DNA of 64,000 nt, taken from NCBI GenBank assembly GCA_011389935.1, contig JAABTJ010000003.1, positions 82,050 to 146,049 on the forward strand. The letters run 5' to 3'. Shown one piece after another: positions 26,532-35,218 of this stretch (its first letter is position 1; every line of letters starts with the position of its first letter). Under the pieces are notes generated by a model. That model searched no databases. It was not told the DNA's origin and saw only the letters and a list, made by a program, of their open reading frames with translations. Source of the stretch: Desulfobacteraceae bacterium. GTDB lineage: Bacteria; Desulfobacterota; Desulfobacteria; Desulfobacterales; Desulfosalsimonadaceae. The translations under genes were made by a program, and so were the position numbers.

Positions 26532-27224
26532 TTATTGTTGTTCGTCCTGATCCAGCCGTTTTTCAAATCCGGCGACCCTGTTGAAAAAAACCTCCCGCTC
26601 CGGCCGAGTTTTCAAAAACGTCAAAAAGGAATCGTCTCTTAAACAAAAAGATATGCGGGAAAGAAGGTGGAGATGGTGTTTTGCCGAAGGGGCGACCAGT
26701 ACGAACAGCAGTTCCACGGGCTTCTTGTCCACGGCATGAAAATCAACGGGATTTTTGAGAAAACAGGCCGCAATGAGCGTATCCATGTTTTCGTCCTGGA
26801 TCGGCGTGCGGGGGTGGGGAACCGCCACGCCGCCGCCGATGCCGGTGGAAATCATTTTCTCCCGGTCAAGGAGTTTTTCGTACAAAAGGTCCCTTGTGTC
26901 ACGGGCCTGGATGCCGTCTATCCGATCCACCGCCGCACGAAGAACTTCGCTGACGGAACTTCCCGGCACATCATAGTGGACCCCGCCTTTCTTCATTGCG
27001 CCAAGAAGCCCGGCCGACTTTTTTTCTGCCATCGCCGCCGGGTCTGATCCGGACATAACAAACCGCATATTATGGGCAGAAGCCCATTTTTCCAGAATAT
27101 CCCTGTTAAAAACACAAACATCCCCCTTCCGCTTCACCGGGATGCGCCCCTGCCGTATCCACCGCTCAACAATGCCGGGATCTGTGTTCATGCACTTTGC
27201 AAACTCAAACAATGACAACTCCAT
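26532..27224 (-). CDS. HTH domain fused to PTS fructose-type EIIA (PtsN-like) domain
   Basis: About 230 residues. The N-terminal part (MELSLFEFAKCMNTDPGIVERWIRQGRIPVKRKG) resembles an excisionase/MerR-type winged helix. From about residue 85 follows a PTS EIIA-2 domain: LLYEKLLDREKMISTGIGGG, then VAVPHPRTP with the phosphorylatable His. It probably senses PTS(Ntr)-type phosphorylation rather than transporting sugar. No PTS permease is nearby. It precedes the ClC channel by 50 bases, which hints at a role in ion homeostasis, as known for PtsN and potassium. The start is uncertain; the open frame extends 19 codons upstream. Confidence 0.8.
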   Translation of the reverse strand: MELSLFEFAKCMNTDPGIVERWIRQGRIPVKRKGDVCVFNRDILEKWASAHNMRFVMSGSDPAAMAEKKSAGLLGAMKKGGVHYDVPGSSVSEVLRAAVDRIDGIQARDTRDLLYEKLLDREKMISTGIGGGVAVPHPRTPIQDENMDTLIAACFLKNPVDFHAVDKKPVELLFVLVAPSAKHHLHLLSRISFCLRDDSFLTFLKTRPEREVFFNRVAGFEKRLDQDEQQ

Positions 27225-27378
27225 CGGTAAACCCCGCTGTGCCGGTTTGCCCTCTGGGCATCCGACAAAAAAATACCGCATACCATTGGGAAACCCGTTT
27301 TCTGAAAGCTTGGCAATAAAAACCTATATTACTACCAAAGCGATGCTCAAAAATCAATAAAACAAATGCAGCAACAAC

Positions 27379-27942
27379 TTATTCCTCTTCCGTTTCCGTA
27401 TACCCCTCGATCCACCAATCATCCCAGCTGCGGTTGATAATTGCCTCGGCAAGCCGTTTCCCGAGGCCGGTTTTCAACCGGTCGATCACAAAGGGAAGCC
27501 ATTTTTCCGGCGTTTTTCCCCCGGTATCCGAAAGCGCTTTCAAATCGAGAATAAAAGATATCTGGTCGGCGTCATGGGCAAGTTTCGCCTCTATGGTTGT
27601 CTGCGCGTTGAACTCCGCCACGAGCGCCTTGATATCGCTTCCAAAAGGAAGCCCGGCGGTTGCGTCGGCGATGGCTTTTGCTTCATCGGCGATGACATAT
27701 TTTTTCTGCACATAGTTCAGATCCCCGGTTCTTGCTTCGGCAAGATCATGCACCAGGCACATGGTGATCAGCCGCAGGGAATCGACCTCCGGTTCCATAC
27801 GGGCCATGACATAGGCAAGAAAGGTCGCGGCGAAACAATGCTCGGCGACGCTTTCTTTGCCGATGCCGAGAAAATGATATCCGGCCCGGGGGATTTCCTT
27901 CAGCATTTTTGCCTCAAACAACAGATCCACAATCGCTTTCAT
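27379..27942 (-). CDS. HD-domain hydrolase, YfbR-like (putative 5'-deoxynucleotidase)
   Basis: A 187-residue HD protein. Metal ligands appear as SVAEHCFAA, the HD in CLVHDLAEAR and the distal Asp in LAHDADQISFILD. This layout matches the YfbR/HDDC2 family, known to hydrolyse deoxynucleoside monophosphates. AAGGAG lies 6 bases before the ATG. It stands between the rhomboid gene (91 bases upstream) and the HTH-EIIA gene on the same strand. Confidence 0.85.
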   Translation of the reverse strand: MKAIVDLLFEAKMLKEIPRAGYHFLGIGKESVAEHCFAATFLAYVMARMEPEVDSLRLITMCLVHDLAEARTGDLNYVQKKYVIADEAKAIADATAGLPFGSDIKALVAEFNAQTTIEAKLAHDADQISFILDLKALSDTGGKTPEKWLPFVIDRLKTGLGKRLAEAIINRSWDDWWIEGYTETEEE

Positions 27943-28033
27943 GGCGTCTCCTTGCTATATTGTTTTCCCCGTCACGGGGATGCGGGGGATTGTGACCGGT
28001 ACCGATTCGATCAACACCTGTATTCCCATGCGA

Positions 28034-28900
28034 TCAGGCATATAGATAACCGATCAGCCAGGAAAAAACCACGATGCCGGCGGCACTCAAACCGAAAATC
28101 CACTGATTCCGATCGGTAATCCGACCGGAGCCATAGAGGGCGTAGACGATCCCCACCACCATCCCCCCCAGAAAACCGAACAGATGGGCGCCAAGATCAA
28201 CATGAGCGGCCCCCCCGAGGATTCCCAGCAAGGCAATGCCCCCCAGAACCGGAAGCCATGGCCTTGATTTCGCCCCGCCCGTTTTGCGCCTGCGTACGAA
28301 CTGGTAAGCGGAAAGAATGCCGACAGCGCCGAAAACGGCCGTTGACGCGCCGATGGACAAATGGGAATCCTGGTACATGAAAGCATTGACCATGTTGCCG
28401 GACGCGCCTGCCAGAAGAATTATCGCGCATCCCACCCCCCACCCGGCCACCTGGGATACCGCCGTGCCGAAGACGGCCATACCGAGCATGTTCCCGACAA
28501 GGTGAACGGAATCCGCGTGGAGAAACAGCGCGGTAATGGTCCGGAACCACTCCCCGTCGTTGATCCGGGCGGCGGATGCGCCGAAATTTTGCCAGAAATC
28601 GACCGCCGCCCCGGTGCTTGCCACATAAAAATGAATCGCCGCAAGAAAAACGGCAATCCATATCCCGGCGTACCCGTGATCCGCATCGGGAGGGGCGGCA
28701 TCCGGAAGGGTATACGCCATGCGATTTTCCATAAAATACTGTTCAATTGTATGGCGGGCCGCATCAAAATGGTGCTCATCCACGAAGATGGCAAAACCCC
28801 TGTGGTCCTTTTTCACACGGTGGGGAATAAAAGAGGCCTTCAGTACCAGACTGCAAAGGTCGGCGTCTTTTTGCGAAAGATTTTCATACAGTTCGATCAT
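28034..28900 (-). CDS. rhomboid family intramembrane serine protease
   Basis: A 288-residue protein with a soluble N-terminal domain of about 65 residues and then 7 hydrophobic segments. The rhomboid signature is clear: RTITALFLHADSVHLVGNM, the nucleophile in SIGASTAVFGAVG and the base His in LGAHLFGFLGG. A WFR motif in loop 1 is also present. It cleaves membrane proteins within their transmembrane helices; the substrate is unknown. The ribosome site is weak. Upstream lies the divergent htpG promoter region. Confidence 0.9.
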   Translation of the reverse strand: MIELYENLSQKDADLCSLVLKASFIPHRVKKDHRGFAIFVDEHHFDAARHTIEQYFMENRMAYTLPDAAPPDADHGYAGIWIAVFLAAIHFYVASTGAAVDFWQNFGASAARINDGEWFRTITALFLHADSVHLVGNMLGMAVFGTAVSQVAGWGVGCAIILLAGASGNMVNAFMYQDSHLSIGASTAVFGAVGILSAYQFVRRRKTGGAKSRPWLPVLGGIALLGILGGAAHVDLGAHLFGFLGGMVVGIVYALYGSGRITDRNQWIFGLSAAGIVVFSWLIGYLYA

Positions 28901-29225
28901 CTATGTATTCTTTACCCGTCTTCTGCGGTTTTCCGGCCAATGGACAGCGCGGCTTTTGCCATTTGCATGCATGCATCCCCACCCGGATTCAATAGCATGT
29001 ATACCCCGGATATGCAAAACAAGGTTCCCGGCGCCCCATCCCCTCTTCTGTACAGGCACGATCCGCCGAGCCTCTACAGGCGGGTCATCTCCGACCCGTC
29101 CCGGGGGTTGACAAAACGGAAATCGAACCCATTATATGGGGTTACAGACCGGCCGCATTTTACGTAAAAATATATATTTTACCATCTTGCCAGCAACATC
29201 TTAAAAAGCAGAGGAGCGTACGCCT
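28901..29225. other. gene-free divergent region between the rhomboid gene and htpG
   Basis: About 325 bases. Apart from the htpG promoter at 29107-29137 and the htpG ribosome site (GAGGAG near 29212) I see no gene or clear repeat. Confidence 0.5.
29107..29137 (+). promoter_or_regulatory. heat-shock-like promoter of htpG
   Basis: GTTGACA (29107-29113), 13 bases, then ACCCATTATAT (29127-29137). This fits a sigma-32 promoter (CTTGAAA and CCCCATNT) at five of seven and most -10 positions, and could double as a sigma-70 site through TTGACA and TTATAT. Agreement with the heat-shock gene downstream strengthens the call. Confidence 0.5.
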
Positions 29226-31160
29226 ATGACACCGAAACCCGAAACACTCGAATTCCAGACCGAAGTAAAACAACTTCTCAATATTATCGTCAATTCCCTG
29301 TATTCAAACCGGGAGATCTTTCTGCGGGAGCTGATTTCAAATGCATCGGACGCCATTGACAAGCTCAATTTCGAAGCGCAGACCAACCCGGACCTATTGG
29401 GGGAGGATACGGCGTTCAAGATCAAACTTATTCCGGACAAGGAGAACAAAACGCTTACCGTGTCGGACAACGGCATCGGGATGACCCGCGACGATGTAAA
29501 AGAAAATCTCGGCACGATTGCAAAAAGCGGCACCGCCGCATTCATTAACGCCCTTGAACAGTCCAAAAAAGAAAACACCCTGTCTGCGGAAATGATCGGC
29601 CAGTTCGGCGTCGGTTTTTACAGCGCGTTTATCGTTGCCGACAAGATCACCGTGGTCACGAAAAGCCCGTTCGCCGACAAAGCCGTTCAATGGGAATCGG
29701 CCGGCCAGGGAGAATTCACCATCGAAGATGCGGAAAAAGCATCACGGGGAACCGACATCATTTTACATTTAAAACCCGTGGAACAAGGCGAGGATGATTT
29801 TACCGATCAGTGGGCCCTTCGCCGGGTGATCAAGCAGCACAGCGATTTCGTCCGATACCCGGTTGTCATGGATGTCGAGAAAGAAGAGCCGGAAACCGGT
29901 GAAGACGGAAAGCCGCTGCTGGACAAGGACGGCAATCCTGTCGAGGGAAAAACCAAAACGGTTATCCGGGAAGAAACCTTGAATTCCATGAAAGCCATCT
30001 GGGCGAGGAACAAAAACGAGATCAGCGAGGAAGAGTACAAGGATTTTTACTCCCATATCAGCCACGACTGGAATCCCCCGCTGGATCGGCTTCATATCAA
30101 GCTCGAAGGGACCACGGAATACACGGCGCTCTTATACATTCCGTCCACCGCCCCCTTTGACCTGTTTCATCCGGAGCGCTCTCACGGGGTACGGTTATAC
30201 AGCCGGCGAATCTTTATCATGGACAACTGCAAGGACCTCCTGCCCGAGTACCTGCGATTTATACGGGGGGTGGTGGACGCACCGGACCTGAACCTCAACA
30301 TCAGCCGCGAACTTCTCCAGCAGGACGCCCTTGTCCGCAACATACGCAAGAACCTCGTGAAAAAAATTCTTGAAAAACTGGAAAACATGGATGAGGAGAC
30401 CTACGGCAAATTCTTTGACGAATTCGGTGCGGTCATCAAGGAAGGAGCATACAACGACTGGGAAAACAAGGACCGGCTTACCGGACTGCTTCGCTACAAA
30501 ACCACCCGCTCCGAGGACAAATGGCGCTCCCTTGAACAATACGTCGCCGATATGCAGCCGGAACAGGAGCATATTTACTACATTACCGGGGACACGTTGT
30601 CATCCATTGTAAACAGCCCGCATCTTGAGGCGCTTAAGGAAAAGGATTACGAAGTTCTCCTGATGACCGACCCGGTGGATGAATTCGTCGTGCAGACCCT
30701 CACCGAATTCAAGGAGAAAAAACTCAAAAGCGCGGAAAAAGGGGATCTTGATATCGAACCCGGCGATAGAGAGGAAAAAACCGGGTATTCCGACCTGTTC
30801 GAAAGCCTCAAGAGCCACCTCGAAGATCGGGTGAAGGATGTCAAACCGTCGTCGCACCTGAAAAACTCCGTGTCGTGCCTGACCGGGGATACCTACGACA
30901 TGAGTGCATACATGGAAAAAATCCTCAAGGCCACCGGGCAGACCATTCCCAAGACAAAACGCATACTGGAAATCAACACCCATCATCCCGTGGTGAAAAA
31001 AATCAAAACAATCCATGAACAAAACGCCCAGTCCGATAAATTGAAAGATTACAGTGAACTTCTCTATGATCTGGCGGTTATCGGTGAAGGCGGCAAGGTG
31101 GAGAACCCCTCCCGGTTCAACAAGCTTGTGGCCGATCTCATGGCCGAGGCAATTTCCTGA
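29226..31160 (+). CDS. htpG: molecular chaperone HtpG (Hsp90)
   Basis: A 644-residue bacterial Hsp90. The N-terminal GHKL ATPase domain shows IFLRELISNASDAIDKL, TVSDNGIGMTRDDV and GQFGVGFYSAFIVAD. The middle domain has the catalytic Arg loop near NLNISRELLQQD. The dimerising C-terminal domain lacks the eukaryotic MEEVD. An acidic insert (EEPETGEDGKPLLDKDG) sits in the middle domain. GAGGAG precedes the ATG. ATP-driven refolding of client proteins in the cytoplasm is the expected role. It is monocistronic, ending in a hairpin at 31169-31196. Confidence 0.97.
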   Translation: MTPKPETLEFQTEVKQLLNIIVNSLYSNREIFLRELISNASDAIDKLNFEAQTNPDLLGEDTAFKIKLIPDKENKTLTVSDNGIGMTRDDVKENLGTIAKSGTAAFINALEQSKKENTLSAEMIGQFGVGFYSAFIVADKITVVTKSPFADKAVQWESAGQGEFTIEDAEKASRGTDIILHLKPVEQGEDDFTDQWALRRVIKQHSDFVRYPVVMDVEKEEPETGEDGKPLLDKDGNPVEGKTKTVIREETLNSMKAIWARNKNEISEEEYKDFYSHISHDWNPPLDRLHIKLEGTTEYTALLYIPSTAPFDLFHPERSHGVRLYSRRIFIMDNCKDLLPEYLRFIRGVVDAPDLNLNISRELLQQDALVRNIRKNLVKKILEKLENMDEETYGKFFDEFGAVIKEGAYNDWENKDRLTGLLRYKTTRSEDKWRSLEQYVADMQPEQEHIYYITGDTLSSIVNSPHLEALKEKDYEVLLMTDPVDEFVVQTLTEFKEKKLKSAEKGDLDIEPGDREEKTGYSDLFESLKSHLEDRVKDVKPSSHLKNSVSCLTGDTYDMSAYMEKILKATGQTIPKTKRILEINTHHPVVKKIKTIHEQNAQSDKLKDYSELLYDLAVIGEGGKVENPSRFNKLVADLMAEAIS

Positions 31161-31168
31161 CACGGTCA

Positions 31169-31196
31169 ACGGGGACGGACGGACGTCCGTCCCCGT
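31169..31196 (+). terminator. strong hairpin after htpG
   Basis: A perfect 12-bp stem (ACGGGGACGGAC with GTCCGTCCCCGT) and a GGAC loop, 8 bases after the htpG stop. No T-run follows, so it may be an RNA-stabilising hairpin or a REP-like unit rather than an intrinsic terminator. Confidence 0.5.
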
Positions 31197-31254
31197 CTCA
31201 TCACATGGTTTCCAAAGGCCTTGAAATAAGATGAACGCGAAAAAATCGTTTTCA

Positions 31255-31381
31255 GACGGCTTTGTAAAATGTTCAAGATCAAGGCGGATGCAATTTTGGA
31301 AGAATTGATCGTACTTCGCCGCACGTGAGATTCTTCAAAAATTGTGCGCAACGCAGATATTGGACTTTTTACGAAGCCGTC
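31255..31381. repeat. MITE-like 127-bp palindromic repeat, copy 1
   Basis: Begins gacggctttgtaaaatgttc and ends ggactttttacgaagccgtc. The ends form a terminal inverted repeat of about 15 bases (GACGGCTTTGTAAAA against GACGGCTTCGTAAAA). Internally gaagaat and attcttc form a second inner stem. A closely similar copy lies at 56963-57088. No coding capacity, so it would depend on a transposase elsewhere. Confidence 0.85.
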
Positions 31382-31402
31382 AATTATGCACCGGGAAAAA
31401 GA

Positions 31403-31431
31403 TTGAACGTACCGTATTTTTTTGCTATATT
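31403..31431 (+). promoter_or_regulatory. promoter of the receiver/ATPase/kinase cassette
   Basis: TTGAAC (31403-31408), exactly 17 bases, TATATT (31426-31431). It lies just after the MITE-like repeat and about 210 bases upstream of the receiver gene. No other gene intervenes. Confidence 0.6.
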
Positions 31432-31642
31432 TTCTCCAATAGGTTATACACCCGTTCATCAGCACCGCGGTGAACGCTTTTTTCCGTGACTGAACCTGGA
31501 GGGGCATAGCAGACCGTGCCATTGCAAAGGCCCGGCCCCGGTATTAGGGCGATTGCTTTCCGGCGCTACAAGCAGAACGTTTGGCAGACCGTCTGGCCTC
31601 TCTATTGAAGACAACCCGCTATTGAATGAAAACGGCCGTTCA

Positions 31643-32050
31643 ATGAATTCCAAAAAAAGAAACCGGGTAATGATCGCCGACGATGAAGCGCATGTCCGCA
31701 GATATATCGGTGCCATCATGAAGGACATGAACTCCGAAATCGCCGGCGAGGCAAAGGATGGACGGGAAGCCGTGGAATTGTTTGCCCGTCTCAAGCCGAA
31801 CCTTTTGCTCCTGGACATCAACATGCCTGTGAAATCCGGGAAAACCGCCCTGCAGGAAATCATGTCGCGTTTTCCGGGGGCTTTCGTCATTATGCTGACC
31901 TCTCTGGCGGATCGGGAGACCATTGAAGACTGCCTTTCCGCAGGTGCTTCCGGATTTATCCGGAAAGACCTCAGCATCGATGAATTCAAAGCGGCCATCA
32001 AGCAGTCATGGCATGCATACAAAAACACCCGGCAGGCGGCAAACGCATAA
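31643..32050 (+). CDS. single-domain response regulator (receiver, CheY-like)
   Basis: A 135-residue receiver without an output domain. The acidic pair is in VMIADDEAHVR, the phosphorylated Asp in LLLLDINMPVK (about residue 55), the switch Thr in MLTSLAD and the conserved Lys in IRKDLS. ATG 31643 gives the normal receiver start; the open frame extends 30 codons upstream without family similarity. First gene of a plus-strand run with the 57-aa protein, the GspE-like ATPase and two kinases. Likely phosphorylated by one of these kinases (inference). Confidence 0.88.
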   Translation: MNSKKRNRVMIADDEAHVRRYIGAIMKDMNSEIAGEAKDGREAVELFARLKPNLLLLDINMPVKSGKTALQEIMSRFPGAFVIMLTSLADRETIEDCLSAGASGFIRKDLSIDEFKAAIKQSWHAYKNTRQAANA

Positions 32051-32095
32051 AAGCGGCGGGCAAGGATTGCATTGGTGCGAGGGGAGGCTTTTTTG

Positions 32096-32269
32096 ATGCA
32101 GGAGAAGAAATACGACCTCAAAGAGGTGCTTGCCGAGATTGAAGAAGATCTCTCTGTGGAGCATAAAGAGATGGAGCAGGAGGTGAATATCAGCCAGTCG
32201 GTGATCATGAACCTCATGCGCAAACATGGCGGCCGTAACGATCAAAACGACAACTCCCGGGACAATTGA
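32096..32269 (+). CDS. small acidic protein of unknown function, 57 aa
   Basis: Not recognised. It starts MQEKKYDLKEVLAEIEEDL and is rich in Glu and Lys, likely helical, with a polar Asn/Asp tail. GAGGGGAGG stands 8 bases before the ATG, a strong ribosome site, and its stop overlaps the ATG of the ATPase gene by one base (TGATG), which argues that it is real and coupled. It may be a partner or regulator of the ATPase. No membrane segment or cysteine is present. Confidence 0.65.
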   Translation: MQEKKYDLKEVLAEIEEDLSVEHKEMEQEVNISQSVIMNLMRKHGGRNDQNDNSRDN

Positions 32270-33990
32270 TGAAAAGCGCAAGCCCGACGGCCCAAGGCCC
32301 TACGCAACGACCCAAAATCAGCAACCCCGAGTTTTTCAGGCTCGTTGAATCCGAAGGCATCATTGACAAAGGCTTTATCAAGGATCTCCTCGAAGAGTTC
32401 GACGGCAACGCGCTGGATGTGCTGGCGACCATGATCCAGAGCGGAATCGCATCAAAGCGGAAACTGTGCCAGCTATGGTGCGATTCCATAGGGATCGCAC
32501 ATGTCGACCTTGAAAAAACGCTTTTCCAGCGCGATGTCGTGCAAAAGGTCCCCGAACGCATTGCCCGCATGTATTGCGCCATCCCCGTCTACCAGATGGG
32601 GGATACGATCACCGTGGCGACCGCCACCCCCGACAACCCGGATATTGCAAAAATTCTAAGAGACGTGACGGGCGGACCGGTGAGCATGGTTTTCGCCCTT
32701 CCCCAGGATATTGAAACCTCCATTGAAGCGGAATATGCCGGCGGCAGCGCCGTTTTTGAGTTTTTTAAAAAGCTCTCGTCCTCCCGGCTGCTTCTGGCGC
32801 ATAAGGAGATCACGGGGCAGGCCTTAGCCGATGCAGGCGGCGAGGCGGTGATAAACCAGCTGCATGTCGCCGTCATTCTGTATGCGGTGACAAAATCGGC
32901 AAGCGAAATCCGTTTGTCCGCAGGGCCGGAAAAAGCCCGCATCGATATAACGGTTCCATACAGTGAAAAAATTCATTTCCACCTTGAAAAAAGCATCTAC
33001 GAGCCCCTGGCCAAGCGCCTGACCTCCCTTGCAGGGGCCGATCCGGACGCGACCGGGGGAGTCCTGCACGGACGCATCCTGGTGCCGACGCCGGGAAAAA
33101 AAATCGATCTGGAATTTGAAAGCCGGCCGGATGCGCATGGTCCGGCAATCCTTTTGCAGGTAAGCACCCCCCGGCCCTTTCGCAATATCCGGTCGCTTAC
33201 CCATCTCTACCTGTCTCACAGGGTTTTACGCGCAATCAACAGGCTTTTGAAGCAGCCCGGGGGGCATATCCTCATCGCCGGCCCTCCGAAATCCGGAAAA
33301 AGCACCCTTGCCTATGCTATGCTGATGGAACGGGCCAGGCGGTTTAAAAAAACCGCCACCATTGAGCAGTCCATCAAGTTTCTCCTTCCCGGAATCGACC
33401 AGTATCAAGTCCATCCGGAGGCGGGCGCTACGGCTATGGATTTACTGGCATCCACGCTTGGGCAGAAAATCGAGACCCTTTACGTGCAGCAAATGGAAAC
33501 GCCCGAGATCTCCGCGAAGATTGCAGAAGCCGTTGATTCAGGCCAATTTGTCTTTTCGGGGATCAAGGCGGACAATACCCTGGACGCGCTCGAAAAGGCC
33601 GTTCGCCTCGGCGCGGGAAGCTCCCTCAGCGCGATCCTGAGCCAGCACCGGGTTGCCCGGTTGTGCGATATCTGCAAAGTCAAATACGCCGTCACACCGG
33701 ATCACATCCAGGCGCTGTTTGAAACGGACGGGGAGGAGCAGGTATATGCCTGGCGCGGAAACGGCTGCCCGTATTGCAGCGATTCCGGCTTTTCCGGTCT
33801 GATCGGCATACACGAACTCCTCCTGATCAACGAGCCTGTCCGGAATATGATCAAAGACGGGGCGCCACCCGAGGAGGTCCGGAAGGCGGTGAGCCCCGAA
33901 AGCCGCTATACCATGCACTACGATGGGATCAAAAAGGTGCTGCGGGGCCTCACGACGTTTGATGAAATTCACCGACTGCCGATTTCCTGA
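32269..33990 (+). CDS. GspE/PilB-family ATPase homologue with degenerate catalytic boxes
   Basis: A 573-residue protein with the GspE layout: a MshEN-like N-terminal region (about 20-160), an N2-type domain, a RecA-like core and a four-Cys zinc motif (RLCDICK near residue 466 and GCPYCS near residue 500). Walker A is kept (AGPPKSGKSTLA, about residue 338). The Asp box reads TIEQSIKF instead of TIEDPVE. The Walker B region reads YVQQMETPEIS instead of GEIRDxETA. The His box reads SGIKADN instead of STLHTND. It may bind nucleotide without normal hydrolysis. No pilin or secretion genes are adjacent; the neighbours are receivers and kinases. A regulatory role is inferred. Confidence 0.82.
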   Translation: MKSASPTAQGPTQRPKISNPEFFRLVESEGIIDKGFIKDLLEEFDGNALDVLATMIQSGIASKRKLCQLWCDSIGIAHVDLEKTLFQRDVVQKVPERIARMYCAIPVYQMGDTITVATATPDNPDIAKILRDVTGGPVSMVFALPQDIETSIEAEYAGGSAVFEFFKKLSSSRLLLAHKEITGQALADAGGEAVINQLHVAVILYAVTKSASEIRLSAGPEKARIDITVPYSEKIHFHLEKSIYEPLAKRLTSLAGADPDATGGVLHGRILVPTPGKKIDLEFESRPDAHGPAILLQVSTPRPFRNIRSLTHLYLSHRVLRAINRLLKQPGGHILIAGPPKSGKSTLAYAMLMERARRFKKTATIEQSIKFLLPGIDQYQVHPEAGATAMDLLASTLGQKIETLYVQQMETPEISAKIAEAVDSGQFVFSGIKADNTLDALEKAVRLGAGSSLSAILSQHRVARLCDICKVKYAVTPDHIQALFETDGEEQVYAWRGNGCPYCSDSGFSGLIGIHELLLINEPVRNMIKDGAPPEEVRKAVSPESRYTMHYDGIKKVLRGLTTFDEIHRLPIS

Positions 33991-34105
33991 CCGGACGGAC
34001 CGGGAGGAATCTTTTCTGAAAAGGCAGGGGCGCCTGCCGCTACATCATTTCGACAGATGCCCTGACACTGACAGCCAGCCTACGCTATTTTCCGGGGGGC
34101 CAAAA

Positions 34106-35197
34106 ATGAAGATTCTGATCGCCGATGACGACAACACGACGCGGGAAATGCTCCAAAAATATTTTGAAAAACAGGGGTACACGGTTTTTTCGGCAACCAA
34201 CGGCAAAGAAGCCCTTGAAATCATCAATTCGCAGCAAATCGGCATCGCCATTCTCGACTGGATCATGCCCGAACTGAACGGGCTTGAAACCTGCCGGAAC
34301 ATCCGGGAGCAGCAGACACAAAATTACGTTTACGTGATTTTGCTGACCGTCAAAGAGAACCGGGAGGACCTGCTGACCGGTTTTGATGCCGGAATCGACG
34401 AATACCTGCTCAAACCGCTGGACCTGAAGGAACTGCACGCCCGCATCAAGGTCGGCATGCGCATCATCGACCTTGAACAATCCCTCAAGGCAAAACAGGA
34501 AAAACTGGTCCATCTCGTCTCCATACGGAACAAATTTCTGGGCATCGCGGCCCATGATCTCAGAAACCCGGTCATTTCCATACGGGGATTTTCCGAGCTG
34601 CTGCTCAAGGGGAAAGACCCTTTGACCGAAGAGCAAAAAGAATTCATCTCCATCATCCATTACACCAGCAACAATATGCTCGATCTTTTAAACGACCTTC
34701 TCGACCTGTCCCAGATGGAATCCGGAAAATTCGACCTCAAAAAAAAACAGGCCTCGATCAATACCCTGGTTGAAGAGCGCATTCGGCTCTACCGGCTCCA
34801 GGCCGAAAACAAGCGCATCGCCATTCATTCCGAATTATCGGACATTCCGGATTTCGCCTTCGATTACGGCCGGATCGGGCAGGCCATCGACAACCTGATC
34901 AGCAACGCCATAAAATTTTCACCGCCGGGGACAAATCTGTATATTTCGCTCCGGGTCAGGGACAACATGGCGGTTTATAGCGTCCAGGACGAGGGGCCGG
35001 GCATTCCGGCCGAGGAGCAGGGGCTTTTGTTCAACGAGTTTCAGCGGTTGAGCATACGCCCCACCGGCAGCGAATCGAGCACCGGCCTGGGGCTTGCCAT
35101 CACCAAAAAAATCATCAACGCCCATAACGGTGAAATCTCCTTTGAAAGCCATGCCGGCATCGGATCGAATTTCAGCTTCCGGCTCCCGATGAATTGA
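34106..35197 (+). CDS. hybrid sensor: N-terminal receiver plus histidine kinase
   Basis: A 363-residue protein. Receiver (1-120): LIADDDNTTREML, phosphorylated Asp in AILDWIMPEL, switch Thr in LLTVKEN, Lys in LLKPLDL. A short coiled coil leads to the HisKA box FLGIAAHDLRNPV with the phospho-His, then HATPase_c with N box DNLISNAIKFS, G1 DEGPGIP and G2 GLGLAI. No membrane segment or sensor domain, so input arrives through its receiver. ATG 34106 follows a GGGGGG tract. It lies 115 bases after the ATPase gene and 21 bases before the PAS kinase. Confidence 0.92.
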   Translation: MKILIADDDNTTREMLQKYFEKQGYTVFSATNGKEALEIINSQQIGIAILDWIMPELNGLETCRNIREQQTQNYVYVILLTVKENREDLLTGFDAGIDEYLLKPLDLKELHARIKVGMRIIDLEQSLKAKQEKLVHLVSIRNKFLGIAAHDLRNPVISIRGFSELLLKGKDPLTEEQKEFISIIHYTSNNMLDLLNDLLDLSQMESGKFDLKKKQASINTLVEERIRLYRLQAENKRIAIHSELSDIPDFAFDYGRIGQAIDNLISNAIKFSPPGTNLYISLRVRDNMAVYSVQDEGPGIPAEEQGLLFNEFQRLSIRPTGSESSTGLGLAITKKIINAHNGEISFESHAGIGSNFSFRLPMN

Positions 35198-35218
35198 TTG
35201 TGAAAAAAAGGAAACGCC

